A DNA stretch of 64,000 bases from Lineus longissimus. Its lineage: Eukaryota > Nemertea > Pilidiophora > Heteronemertea > Lineidae. Shown here piece by piece: positions 1 through 12,500 of this stretch. The notes under the pieces are model-generated. The model saw only the letters and a program-made list of their open reading frames with translations, was not told the DNA's origin and searched no databases. Location of the stretch: NCBI RefSeq assembly GCF_910592395.1, contig NC_088324.1:12798953-12862952 (forward strand). The letters run 5' to 3'. The translations under genes were made by a program, and so were the position numbers. Each line of letters opens with the position of its first letter. Within the stretch, counting starts at the first letter, position 1.

Positions 1-1
1 A

Positions 2-223
2 GATATCGGCATAGAAGACCGAATATGGCCTGGCGGCTCCATCTTGCAAAATAACATAGTGAAAGAGATAAGACAGCAACACCCAGCAGATTGGATTGTG
101 CCTGGTAGCACGACCAAGTTTTCAGAGATGAGACTGTTACAACCAGAGATCAGACAGTCACAACCAGACAAAATCGAGCCGCCAGGCTCATCCGCTGGGC
201 CTCCTGCTCCACCATGTTCCTGA
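2..223 (+). CDS. Partial 3' coding exon of an unrecognised gene (5' part lies outside the window)
   Basis: A reading frame is open from base 2 to the TGA at 221-223 (74 codons), entering from the left edge with no start codon needed. The composition looks like protein: a mixed segment with Trp-Pro-Gly and Asp-Trp-Ile, then a polar Gln/Arg/Glu stretch, then a Pro/Gly/Ser/Ala-rich tail ending in Cys-Ser. No splice acceptor is visible before it, so the exon starts outside the window. I do not recognise the family. A chance open frame of this length is possible, but the position at the very edge and the smooth composition favour the last exon of a real gene. If real, it is transcribed towards RBM18, making a convergent (tail-to-tail) pair. 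Confidence 0.4.
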   Translation, partial: DIGIEDRIWPGGSILQNNIVKEIRQQHPADWIVPGSTTKFSEMRLLQPEIRQSQPDKIEPPGSSAGPPAPPCS

Positions 224-1439
224 GAGACCCGATTCGATGATTGACCTTAGGGGGTCAATCATTATCTCCCACCACTTTGGGAACACACTTACCAGGACAT
301 TCTACTTTCTGTGCTCTAAAGATGTGAAAAAGGAACGTACTTTTAACGCACAATTGATAGGCAACGATTCCTCACAGAGGGGGTTAATTTTGAGAAAAAA
401 AGGTATATCCTTTTCATAAGGCCAAAATTTTGCAAATTTAGAATATTCCCACGGTCAGAGCCAAACGGGATGAGAGGGTTAATGGAAACCTTGTTCCTAG
501 GAAGAAGTTAAAAAGTTCTTGATAGATCACACCTGCAATTTTCATTTTTTGATCCTGGATACAGGGTTGTTTCTTAACCCTTGCAGTCCGTTTGGCTTAG
601 ACCGTGGGAATATTTTTTTTGTGGCATTTCCATCGTTTGGGAGAGTATTTAACATTTATGGCGATATTAACCCCATCTGGTCTGGTGGTTCATACTGTAC
701 TGTCTGTCAAGAAATGCTGTATCGGACACCAGTCCTTAGAGCACAATAATCATCTCACCACGTCTCGCGTCCCTAAATCCTCTTCCAGTGTAAATCATAT
801 AACCAAGAGCATAATATCATCTCACAATATTTTATTAAACAAAAATGAATAAATAACATTACAAAATTCTCCACCTTTTGCTACAGCATTGGCGAGACTC
901 GTTTATACTTTTGTTTATAACGTGATTTTTCATCCAAGGACAAGCTGAGGAGGGTGGAATAAAGCTATGCTTCCCAGTTTTTCACAATGGATGGTAAACA
1001 TCTTTATGCAAGTATTTGATGACAGTGATGATAAAAAACAACACCAAGCACCTACATGTACACATCTGACAATTGAATATCAATATTGACCAAGTATATG
1101 AGCTAAAACACTTCAATAAACTCAGTCATTCTATTCATATTTGGAAAATTAACATACTTTTTTGACTCATCCATTCAACTTGGAGGAAGGCAAAACAGGC
1201 CCACGATATCTCAAAAAAGGATATAAAGATGTCTTTCAGAACCGTCTTTTATCATGTCTAATAGATAAAAACGACAGGCATGAACACATGCGTGAAAGAA
1301 ACACTGAGTATGCTTGAACTACGAAATAAGATCAAAATAAAATGCAGCTCCAAGCAGCCTTCTTTGATTAACAGTCCCCATATTTTGTCAAGATCAAAGA
1401 GATCATCCAGTGAAATGATATTCATTCCTTACACCGTGG
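224..1439. other. Intergenic stretch, probably containing the RBM18 3' UTR
   Basis: No coding region recognised. A minus-strand AATAAA (TTTATT on the plus strand, 831-836) lies about 600 bases past the RBM18 stop codon and is a plausible polyadenylation signal for it. The short open frames here have no family resemblance and no matching splice sites. Confidence 0.4.
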
Positions 1440-2849
1440 TCATCTTCTTGTTGCACTTTTACTATAGGGTTTAAATCCATGTTTCACAGTCTGTGTTGGA
1501 GGTTTAGTTGGTTGTTGTTTTGTAAGTGAGCCCACAGGTTTTGTACTGATTGTAAAGTCATTTTGTGTCTTCTCCATCAACCGGAGCTTGGCTTCTATTG
1601 CACTGATTTTGGATTGAGAACTGAAAGGTAAAAATAAAGTTTGACTGAACAGCTGTGATTTACTCCATCACATACATAATGATGAATTGCAGCAAGTTCC
1701 CCCAATGCAGAAAACTTGTAACTTAGAATCCTACTATCCTCACCTTCCAGCTTCATCTTTACTGGTTGACCCTAAGTTGGAGCCTAGAATGTGGACCTTG
1801 GATTTTGGTGGTGGTTCCTAGCAGAAAGAAAAAAGGAGTGGTTACTTGATACAGGTTAATATTTTCTAAGGTTTACACAACCATATCAAGATTGGAGCTA
1901 ACAATCTGCATTTTCTTTCAAATCACTGAATCATAAATCCCGCTAATTGGTCTTGAAAAGACAAACATGTTTTACCAAGAAATCACTCACCAGTATTGAG
2001 GCATGGGCCCATCTGACTTGTAACCGTTTACTCAGGGCCAACTTCCCATTCAGACGCTTCATTGCTTCCTGTGACTGTTCTTTCTTCTCATATGTAATGA
2101 AGCAGTACCCTCGTGGTTTGCCGATATCTGGACCAGTTTTGTTGTACAAGAAATCAAACTTTTCCAATTTGCCATACTTTTGGAATATCTTTAAGAGTGC
2201 AAATCTGCAATTAAGAAAGGACAATTTATCAACGGATGTCAAGTGTTCTGAATTTGATCTTACAAAGCCATCCTAGAGACCTTCAATACAGTTTCAAAGG
2301 ACATTTTTATAATAAATCTAAATGAATTATCCTTACTCGGTGATCCGAGAATCAAGATTGCCAACCCACAGTCTTCGATCATCATGGTCCTCATCATCAA
2401 TAGGTAAAGGTAGAGGGACATCCTGGAATGAATTAACAATACGGCAAGATTCAAGGGAACGAGTTTACAATCCCCGATCACACCCCAAAAAAAGGTCATC
2501 GGTTGACTAACGAAGCACCACTGTTCAATGGATTTATAGTTGAATGCGATCAAACTACGTCATTTCCGATCGGGGATTGTAAATTTTAACCGATTCAAGG
2601 AAGTGCCATGGGTATGGTCAACAGAACTGTCAGCATTCACAAGGCTTGGCGGCCACATTGTACAGCTTTTACAACTGTTACACTTCTAGTAATACTGCAG
2701 TAAATGCATGATGAATGAAATTGAACACTACAATTACAATACATAATGCACTGCACTGTGCAAAGGATATCTCTCATAAAAACAATGATTTCATTAAAGT
2801 TGAACAACTTAAAATCCACAGATTCAAATCTTACCTGATCTTTATCCAT
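1440..2849 (-). CDS. RBM18: RNA-binding motif protein 18 (RRM protein)
   Basis: Five coding exons on the minus strand: 2835-2849, 2337-2422, 1991-2204, 1744-1817 and 1440-1620. They join in frame to 189 residues, against 190 in human RBM18. One RRM spans roughly residues 25-105. RNP2 is seen as RLWVGNLD (end of exon 2) and RNP1 as KPRGYCFITY (exon 3), followed by LNGKLALSKRLQVRWAHA, which is nearly the human sequence. The C-terminus keeps the family's KISAIEAKLRLME helix and a basic end. Exon 1 encodes only the first five residues (MDKDQ) before a GTAAGA donor. The family is a small, conserved nuclear RRM protein whose RNA targets are poorly defined. It is divergent from MRRF, with 532 bases between the start codons. 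The identification is firm; the first exon rests on frame and donor consensus. Confidence 0.93.
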
Positions 2850-3381
2850 TTCTACAGTTCAAGAACTGGAAATTTAGAGGAGAAGTATCTTTAAACTGTA
2901 CTTAATCAAGATATTTATAAAGAAAACATAATTTTTTTCCAAAATATGGAGGCTGCCATTTTCACAGAAATTGATGACGTTTCACGAATTCAACACAGCA
3001 ACTGATAACGTAGTTCACAAGCGTGTTCAGATTTTGTGTTCGAAGTCACTAATTTTTCATGTAAAAACATACATTTTGCTAAAAGCTGAAAACTGACTGA
3101 CTTCAAAATGATTCGATGTGTTCATTATACTTAAGATAATAACTTGAACCAGTTGTCACTCTTTGTGTGCAATGTTTTGTCATGTTTTACTGTCTCCAAA
3201 ATAGTGCAAAGCCTGACCTGATGACTCGATGACGGATCGAATGTATTGTATTATTCACCATCATATCATCGAACTTGCATGGATAAGATAACTCTATACT
3301 GTTTTCACTTTTAATACTACTTACTGGCGTGCACATTGACATTGGTGACCCCTTCATGTTTCATAATCTCATGATTTCAGG
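2850..3381. promoter_or_regulatory. Shared intergenic region between RBM18 and MRRF (candidate bidirectional promoter)
   Basis: 532 bases separate the two divergent start codons. On the minus strand at about 2948-2962 there is AAAATGGCAGCC, which resembles a YY1 site. Its ATG (2957-2959) opens a short upstream reading frame of about 14 codons ahead of RBM18. The MRRF start codon lies one base after a good splice-acceptor-like sequence (ttgattt-cag region, AG at 3379-3380), so MRRF may have an upstream 5' UTR exon. No TATA box was judged convincing. The function is inferred from geometry. Confidence 0.5.
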
Positions 3382-5020
3382 ATGGCTGCACTCCGCCCCT
3401 TCATCCGTCTGCTTCCTCAGTTACGTCCTGTTGCAGTCCGATGTGCCTTCCTTCCCACGCAGATAGGTGGTGTCAGTGCCAGTCGTTACTCTCTGCTTTA
3501 TGGACAAGAGAGAGGTGTTGCACCATCATGCCATCAAATTGTCTTTTTTAGAGGCTATGCTAAGAAAGGCAAAAAAGAGAAAGGAGGTGTGTTGAATTTA
3601 TCATTGTTGTGATACCGCTAACAGCTACAACTTTTGCATGATTCATTGCTTCATGAACAGCAGCCACTCAGATGATATTGGTGTGAATCCTGAGAATGAG
3701 GACTTGTGCATTTAAATTTGGGGTTCTTTAATCCAGAAGTGAGTGAGTCCTGTCCAGTAAATCCATTTTGTTGCTTGGTATACATTATTTCTTTTAATTG
3801 CAGGAAAAGGAAAAGTGCACAAAGTTGACCTCTCCCCTGAAGAGATTGAAGAAGTGATTAATTATGATAAGATGGTGTCGCATTTTGATGATGCTCTAGA
3901 ACATTTAAAACAGGAATATATCAAACAATTATCACTTAGGACTAACATTGGTGAGTCATTCTTTGCAGAACCCATCATGTCCAAATGTCTCAATGACAAG
4001 TTATCTCAAGACGAACACCTTGATAATTTTGTCTTTTCCAGGCGCCTTTGATCAACTAATCATTGAGACAGATGATGGAAAGTTTCCTCTCAACCAACTG
4101 GCTCAGATTGTCCAGAAAAATCCTCAGTTGATTGCCATCAATTTAGGACCAGTACCTCAGGTGAAACGTCCCTCTTGTTACTTATATCATGTTATTTTAT
4201 GATTGACCATAAGTTGATTTGACTTGAATCTTATAAATGAATGTACAGAGAACTCGAAAAGAATCAGCCCGAAATTTCCATTTGAGTCCAAGTAAATATT
4301 GATTCATAAAACTCTCTCAATAGTCAATATTCAACTTTCATAATGAAACTTACTTAGACCAGATAATTGGAACAAGACCTTGCAAGCCTTATATTATGTA
4401 TATTGTTCATGTACTTTCTTCCCCACCCACTCAAATAAGATTTTATATTTTATCGTGTCAGTATATTCCAACTGTGACTGAGGCCCTGAGTAAATCTGGG
4501 ATGAATGTTAATCCACAACAAGATGGAAACATGATATTTGTTGCACTGCCAAAGTAAGTGACACTGGAGTTGATGCGTATTTTGAAATTTCCAAATCTGA
4601 TTTGCGTGTGCTCAATACTGATGCTTTGGCCTTTTTTTCAGAGTAACCCGTGAACATAGAGAAACATTAGCCAAGAATGCCAAAACGTTATGTGACCGAT
4701 CAAAAGTAAAATTTAGAGACATTCATAATAAATACTCAAAAAGTGCTAAGAAGAACAAAGCCGTGTCTGAGGATACTGCCCATGAAGTTATAGAATTGGT
4801 AAGTATTGAGTCAATTGCAAATTTTTCTTATATTTCCCAGTTTACCTCAGAATGTGTTGGGAGTTGGTATTCTTTATATGACAAGGCAGCAGATACCGTT
4901 AACTACCGATATCTGATGTGTATCCTTTTTTTCCAGATTCACAATAAACTCCATGACTACCAGAACAAAGCTGATGACCTGATGCATAAAAAGCAGCAAG
5001 AGATTCTTGGAGGGAAATAA
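3382..5020 (+). CDS. MRRF: Mitochondrial ribosome-recycling factor
   Basis: Six coding exons: 3382-3586, 3804-3950, 4042-4160, 4462-4553, 4642-4798 and 4937-5020. All introns are GT-AG and the frame is continuous to 267 residues (human about 262). The N-terminus (MAALRPFIRLLPQLR...) is Arg-rich without acidic residues, as expected for a mitochondrial presequence, and is followed by a Lys/Gly-rich linker. The RRF domain follows: LSPEEIEEVINYDKMV, then IPTVTEALSKSGMNVNPQQDG, then VTREHRETLAKNAK, and a final long helix ending LMHKKQQEILGGK. The family splits post-termination mitochondrial ribosomes together with mitochondrial EF-G2. A polyadenylation signal AATAAA lies at 5331-5336. It is divergent from RBM18, as in human. 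Confidence 0.95.
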
Positions 5021-6508
5021 ACCGGATCAAAACGGCTTTGTGACTTTGATAGGGACTTCTGAGGGATTTACCATTGCACTCATGTCTGTCGGAGTCCGTC
5101 ATTGTTATCAGAACGACACGATTCGATATCAGAGCAAATATTTATGAGTGTTCAGAGACTTCGAATGGACAATGCACTTTGATGTACATGTACATACATA
5201 CTGGTGACAATCCAAGCTCAACATCGGTTTACTACTTTACAATGCCAGTTGGGGCAATGTTTTGAATGGTATTACATAAACTGTGCTCAGGAGACCAATA
5301 TCATGTGCTGAAGTATTGTTTCTATAGTGAAATAAATACACTATAAGCACATCTATTTTTGTTTTTCACTTTCATGCAGTCTATTCCTGATCACCTGTCA
5401 CAGAGGTTGTCCTCATTCAATATTTTGCTCAAGGGACCAAAAATGGGATATATCCGCTGATAAGGCAGAGATGTGTCTTGGAGAGGTCAAGAGGTGGGGG
5501 GGGGGACCGGACCGATTCTTCATTAGAAACAATGCAAGTTAGCTACATGTAGGACATACATGTAAGTGTGTATTAGCCTTCTGAATGTTCAGGGCAATTT
5601 GTCTTGTAATGTAAGAGGAAACTTGAGTGCCGGGGGAAGAGTTACCTGCCAAAACGGTTATGACTGGAGATGCTGGACACCAGAAGGAATAAAGTAAGAC
5701 TATTTTACTTGCATGTAAGCGTGTTCAGCTATATTGTCTTAAAAGTAGCAAATATATACATGTATTAATCTGTACAGATTTCCGATAGTGCAATGGTGTA
5801 TTTACAATTTGAAAATCATGATGATTGCACTATGTGAAAAAGCACTCCATTGACATTTTTTTTATTTTATTGACTGGAAAACCCGAGTAGATCGTGTAGA
5901 TTCGAAAACAAAGGTATTTACACTGATTCATTTGATTGAGAAAAACGTCTCGTCCCCTCTACCTCACTTGAAAGCCCCAGGATTTAGGCGCACTACTCTT
6001 TGGCAGAAAATAATTGAATGTCACAATCTACATGTCACCCTAGAATATCAAGTTTTTGCGCTCTAAGTTCTAATTCCTTATAGACAGCGGAAATATCTCT
6101 TCTTTACACCGTCCTTATACAAGGAGAACACTGTATCTTACTTTAAAAACCGCTTGAAGTTGATATGAAGTTCTTAACAAATGCAAAATGGTACTTGTAC
6201 ATGCTATACTGAAGTATGTCAAAGCCAAAGCCAAATCTCTCCTGACGTACATGAGAGGCGCAAATTTACAGATCTACAGCAGAGTCATCTAGATTAAACA
6301 CACAAACTTGACACATCAACAAATGATAAGTATTTCATGCCAGACTGCCATATCAGAAACTGCTGTTGATATTATCATCGCTGTCTTCAGGTGACGGAAT
6401 GGACGCAGCTGGACTCTCTCCTTGGCGGAAAAATCTCCGAGACCATGGTGACTGACAAGCGCTGCGCTGCATATTGAAACTCGAATGAAGGAGGGAACTA
6501 CGACGTCG
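5021..6508. other. Convergent 3' regions of MRRF and KIF4
   Basis: No coding sequence recognised. AATAAA at 5331-5336 fits the end of MRRF. Two overlapping minus-strand AATAAA signals (TTTATT at 5861-5871 on the plus strand) fit the end of KIF4. A run of G lies near 5497-5506. Confidence 0.5.
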
Positions 6509-9500
6509 TCAATCGGACAACCCTGGAAAGAATCGCTCCCCTTGTGATAGCAGCTGGCGCTTCCGCTTGGCAACCGGGCCGTTGTTCTCACTTGATTTCT
6601 TCTTCCTCGGGAACAATGACGTCACCAATGCCGTTTCTTTGAATTCTAATGGAGAATCTGCTTGATTGGACGAATCACCAAATAGCTTTTTTGGTGAAGC
6701 TTTTTCTGTTTTGTTCGTTACGGCAGGGCTCTTGTCATCGATACAGAAAGTGGTGTTCAGCTCAACTTTGGATTCTTCCATGATGGTCGATGTGGTGCTC
6801 TCTAGAATGCTGTCACTCTCCTGAAGTATACATAAGAAGTAGAAGAATTGTTTAGGTTTTATCAGTTTATCATAAACTATATGATATACACAGAGACAGA
6901 GTCTTGTTATAATCATACTTGTGCAAGTGCATTTCAGTACAGAGGAGGAATCAACAAGTGTTATTCCATGCCATTTTGCACATGCCAGGGAGATCAATAT
7001 TCAAAACAAACAGCAACTCCTCTTGAAGGGCAGCCTTCACTGATGGCATACATGTCGTTTCCTAAGATCTCCAGTTTCCTCTGACATTACATTACAAATT
7101 ACCCAATACCATCTAGAGCTCATAATATCCCAACCAATGCGCAACTCTCGACTAAATAACGAGATCAAAGCTATTAATAATTCTAAATCCTACCTTATCG
7201 ATTCCCATTGTCGAGTCTGGTTGGATCTCCTCCACATTCTTACAACCGATGCAGCCACAAGCTTCACTACAGAAGGCCAGACCAGTCCTGCAGCTGCATC
7301 TCTTAGTATTACAACCAGTCTTGCACATGCACATCCTGGCTTTGCTCGAAGTCTGAAAAATAAGGATTCTATATCAGAACCTTAGAAATTCTGAAGACTC
7401 CCAGTGGGTGTCAGACCGATGGGTCCTTTTTAGGAAAACAAGTCATAGCTGCTGCACCCAAGATACCAAATCAACCATGTCTTTTAACCCCTTCAATGTC
7501 GAGTATTTTTTTCCTTACTGACCAATCTGTGTCCGTTTTTTTTAAAGTGTGCGTTCACTGGTTAATGCGACTTGGTAAGTTTGTTTGTACCTTTCTTATT
7601 TTGGACATCTCTTCTTCCCCCTCATGAGCATTTGTCTCCCTCCTGTTTCTGGGCTTTCGTTTGATCGGAGTAGGATAGTAATCACTCTCGCTGTCATTAT
7701 CTTCATCCTCACTGCCTGAAAGCAGATAATCCTCATCTTCGCTAGAGCTGTCCATCTTTGGAGGGGGTGGCTTCTTATTCACCTATCAAAATAGCAGGAG
7801 CGATTACTCACATGCACCGACAAAACAGATTATTGGTTAGTTTTATGGCCACCATTCTAGCAAGAACATAGTCTTTCATATGGTGTTTTGACAAAGTTTT
7901 ACAAAAACTGGTGAGAAAGGTAGAACCTCATTGCTTTCAACATCATTGGATGCACTTGACAGGTTCCGCATTGAAAGAGCAGATCAACACCTTGACTCAC
8001 CTTTGCCTTTTTCACAGGAGCAGGCGTAGCAAATGCAAATGGCGACGACCCTGCATCACAGAGACTGGGCATGAGTGAAACATTACCTCCCCCCTTGTAC
8101 TTGAGAACTGTCAATTCCTAAAAACATGAAGGCAGTGGTGATTATTGACGATTATCATTCTGGGCCCAGTATCATCAGACTTTAATGTCAAGTCATAACT
8201 CCTATTACGCTCTACCTTGATAAACTGGAAATAAATAGTCTAGTTTACTTATAGTGGTGTAACTACTGTCATGCCTTCAATCTATCTATGAAGTACAACG
8301 CTGTGCTTTGCCTGTTGAATATTCGAGATTAACAATTAATACTTTAACTTACTTTTTTGAGAATAGTGCATTCGTCATTTCTCTCTTCAAGTTCCTCATT
8401 GATTTTCGCCAACCGTTCAATTTGCTCTTCCTGAAAAAATTCCATGAAAATTTCCAAGAAAATGTTAGAAAGTTCAGTAGAAATTCTCAACAGTGGGCTA
8501 AATTTCTGAAGGTATGTATTCATTCACTCTACGTCTCCAAGTGAAGGGGTCACGATAACCGAGTAATAAATGGGTGAACATAACATTTGCCAAACACGCA
8601 ATGTTGCCATACCTGGAATTTCAGTCGTTCTTTTGTATCCTCATCCAGAGTTGTATCCTTCTTGTCATCTTGTCGGAGGGTCTGTAGCTGCTTCAACAAG
8701 TAGAGAACCTACAAAGCAGAAAACATGTTAGCAAATAAAACTCAAAATGCTGCAAAACCTAGGTCAAAGATTAGACACACCTTTCAAGATTGCATGACTA
8801 CATGTACATGTAAATGCACCTGCTGTTTCGAATGTGCTACAAACCAACTCCAGTGATGGAGAGTAAGCACTCAGTTCAACACTAAACTGTCATCGCCCGC
8901 GAAGCCATTGGTGTTGAGGGTACGAAGTCCGGTCCAGTTTTGGTTCTTACTGATATTCTAATTCTTAATTGTCTCTCAACCTGAAATCAAAACAAGAAGT
9001 ACTTGCCTTTTCTTGATTCTGTCTCTGTACCTCTGTCTTTTCAGTTTCATGATGACGTTTCAGTTCTTCGACCTCATTTTCAAGTTTCTGAACTGCTGAC
9101 GTCATGTCATCCTGGTTTGTCTTGACATCAGCCAGGTTGCTCTTTTGCTTGGTGCATTCTACTTTTGCCGTAACAGCCTGGAGAGTAGACAAGGTCAGAA
9201 TTAATTCATGCACAAAGATGCTTTTCTCAAGAATCTACATGTACATGTAACATTGAAAACTAATGCAGAGAGATGACAATAGCCTACCATATTCATCAAC
9301 CACTTCAGTGCACATTTTGCTTCCACCATTGTATGGATGCTGGACCATCTCATCTTTTTCACATCGTCTTGATCCGCATCAACCAACTTCTGCTGGAAAT
9401 CTGAGATCTGAGCGTTACAGAGACGGAGATCGTTCTGAAGATCGGATATCTGTGATTTTGTCTTCGCATGCAGATTGTCTGTGTCATCTGCACCTTCGCT

Positions 9501-12500
9501 CCAAGCAAGTCTCTGAAAAACAGATTCGATATCAAAGACAGAAATTTCTATTGAGCAAGTAATTTCAAAGAAAGGTCAGTATTAGGTTTTAGTAAAACGG
9601 CCACTGGATTCCAACACTGTTGAAAATATTCCAACTTCTTTCTATGTCTTGCCAGCAGTCCCTTCACATTAGAATTAGATCAAAATGTGATAAAAAATCC
9701 GGAGTTACCTTTTTTGGTGGCTCAGTCAGTTTCTCCTTCAGCTCTGTTAGCTGTTCCGTGAGCTCCTTTCTATCCAACAGCAATGAGTTGAGATGAAGTT
9801 TTGCTTCTTCTAAGCTGACCTGTACATCAAGATCTCGACTCAACCAATTCTGGAACAGAATGACATGAGTGGTTTGATAATCATTTGGAATCAGGCAGCT
9901 CATTTCATTCAAAGATACATACAAATTATAGAATGACCACTAGGAAGATGCATGCGTGACTTACCCGAACCCTCTGTCCAATACCAGACTTATCAGACAC
10001 CTTCAGCTGTTTGTCACGCTCCAACAGGGCACACTTCTGCTTCTGCAACGCCTCCTTCAGACGCCGATTAGCAGACGCCGCCTCGTCTGCTTTCCGTCGG
10101 AGAACCTGTTGCTGCTTCGAGTAGTCTCGCTCAAGTTTTGCGAGCTCAAACTGACGCTTTCTGTCCTTAGCCTTGAGCTGAAGGACCTCCTTGTCTTTTT
10201 GTTGACGCCATTTTCTGAACGTCTCTGCATCTTCCTTCATCTGTTTCATGAGACGAACTCTGTGTTGTTTCATTGACTGAAAATGAAAACGAATTGATAA
10301 GGTTTGGATCGGTCATCAAAGGATTTCGTTACTTTAGTTATATTGGCATAGACAACACACTCTTTAAGGCATTTATCATTGTAATTACCTGAATTTCTTG
10401 TCCAAGCTTGGAACACTGTTTATCAGTTTGGTCTTTGACTTTCAATAACTTCGACTGGTCTGTTATTTTCTTTCTTAGTTGACTCAGATCAGACTCCAAC
10501 TCGACCAGACGTTTTCTGCGCTGTTCAGACACCTTGCTGCTGGCATTACTTGTCTTAGCATCGTGGAGTTTGAGGGTCAGGTCATCTTTCTCAGTCTGGA
10601 GCCGGGATACATCCTGTTCGAGTTGCTTCATGGTTTCCTATAATAAAAGTCATAGAATCATATGAGATTTCAGGTCATTAAATCAAAGAATTGCAAGTTT
10701 TATCTAGTTTAGACTGAAGTGGACATCATCTGGATTCTTGTTGACAAGCTCTACTGATTAACATCTTTAGAGTTTTGAATTGTACAGGTCGATGAGTTGG
10801 CCCCACCTGGCAAAGGAATCTGGTCCACCAGGCAGACCATCTAGCAAAACAACAATAGTGCTATAGCATCAAATTCAACTGGCCATACGTACCTCGTACT
10901 GCTGTTTCATACTCTCCATGCCGACTTCATTCACTGCCATCTTACTGGCCAACTCTTGTTTCTTGGTCAGCATCTTATTGAGTTCTTGTAACTCTCGGCC
11001 AAGTTTGGCTTGACGTAGGGCATATTTGGCAGACTCTTCTTTGTCTTCTTCAGTTTTCATACCATCTCCAGACTGAGATTCCTGAAATGGAGATAGGGGA
11101 AGTCTTGTTATATCTAGGTTTCATTGGAAACATTCAATATATATTATGTTACAGTTGATCAAAGTTGATCTTTTGTTGCAAGCCTGACTGGTCTCTAATA
11201 CCTCTGGATCTAGAGACTCTATAGTCTAACACCATAATCATCTCTTGTATGCTATTCATGCTGTCGAGATGTTCTGAACCAAGAGTGGATTGGTGGAGTC
11301 AAGTTGGGTTTGATCTAACAACCTACCTGGCTTGTCTCTAATACCCCATGGTCAATATTCTCTGCAGGTTCAAGCGTCTCCAGCTCTGTGATTTTCTCTT
11401 GTATGCTCTTCATTTGATCAAGGTGTTCAGGCGCCAGAGTATGATCACCGGTCAACAGGGATGCATTTAAACTTTCAAAGTGATGACTGCAATAAAAATA
11501 TAGAACCTCATTCAAATTTTATCTCATGCATGAATTACGGTACATTCTGTTAAGTAGTTTGTAATGATGAAATGATACATTTCCTAAATCTTTATCAAAA
11601 TTACAATACCTTTAGAGAAATAATGCCTAAAATCCGTGACCGAAAGCGATGAAAACCAAAGACAGTTGTACTAACCTAGCCTGACATCGGAGAGCAGCAA
11701 GCTTTTCCTTTAAATCATCGCGAGCCAGCTCGGCACAGACAACCTTCTCACACATGGCAGCGTTCTGGTCAACCGCGACTCGCAGCTCCTCGGCAAGCTT
11801 GTGGTTTTCCTCTTGGAGATGTTTGTTCCTCTCCTGGAGAACCTTTGTGCCGCCCTCGGAGAGCCGGCCAGTTGAAGATGACGATGTGGAAGTACTGGAG
11901 ACAAAGAACAGACAATTATAAATAGAAGTAGAATGCAATTTCGTCATCATTCACCACATCACAGTTCATAGATTCGCCTGTACAAGGCCTACCTGTAATA
12001 CGCCTATGTGTAACAGACTTGCCTCAACCATGCAGCATGAACCAGGTCTGTGTTTCCACATGGCACTGGCAAAAAGTGGTAAGGAACTTTCTAAGCGGTG
12101 AAAAGAAAATATTCCTTACCCTGAACCAGGGACAATTTGCACCTGCAAATCCTGGACCAGCTGCCGCAGCCTCATTATCTCCGCCATCTGGGGATCTCGA
12201 TTAATAATCGGCTTGTTCTTTATCTTCCTAGCCCGGTCAGCATAACGTAGAGAGTTTATTGTCTCCTCCATGTTGCTATCAGCAGGGCTGACACAGGCAA
12301 TCATAACAGTGTGACTGTTACCTCCAAGAGAATCTGAAATAAGATTAAGAACAATGTTATCCCAATACTTTTCTATGAATTCATCAAAACACAACATGTG
12401 TCACTGTTTTTTTCATACTGAGGAAAAACTGTCTTATGTTGCAGGATAAAAGAGCAGGTTTTAAGCTAATGGTCCAAGCAATGTTTGAAAGCTCCAAGAG

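Noticed and set aside
2637-2849. 70-codon frame beginning at the RBM18 start codon
   Set aside because: Only its first five codons are exon; the rest is intron read-through past a good GTAAGA donor.
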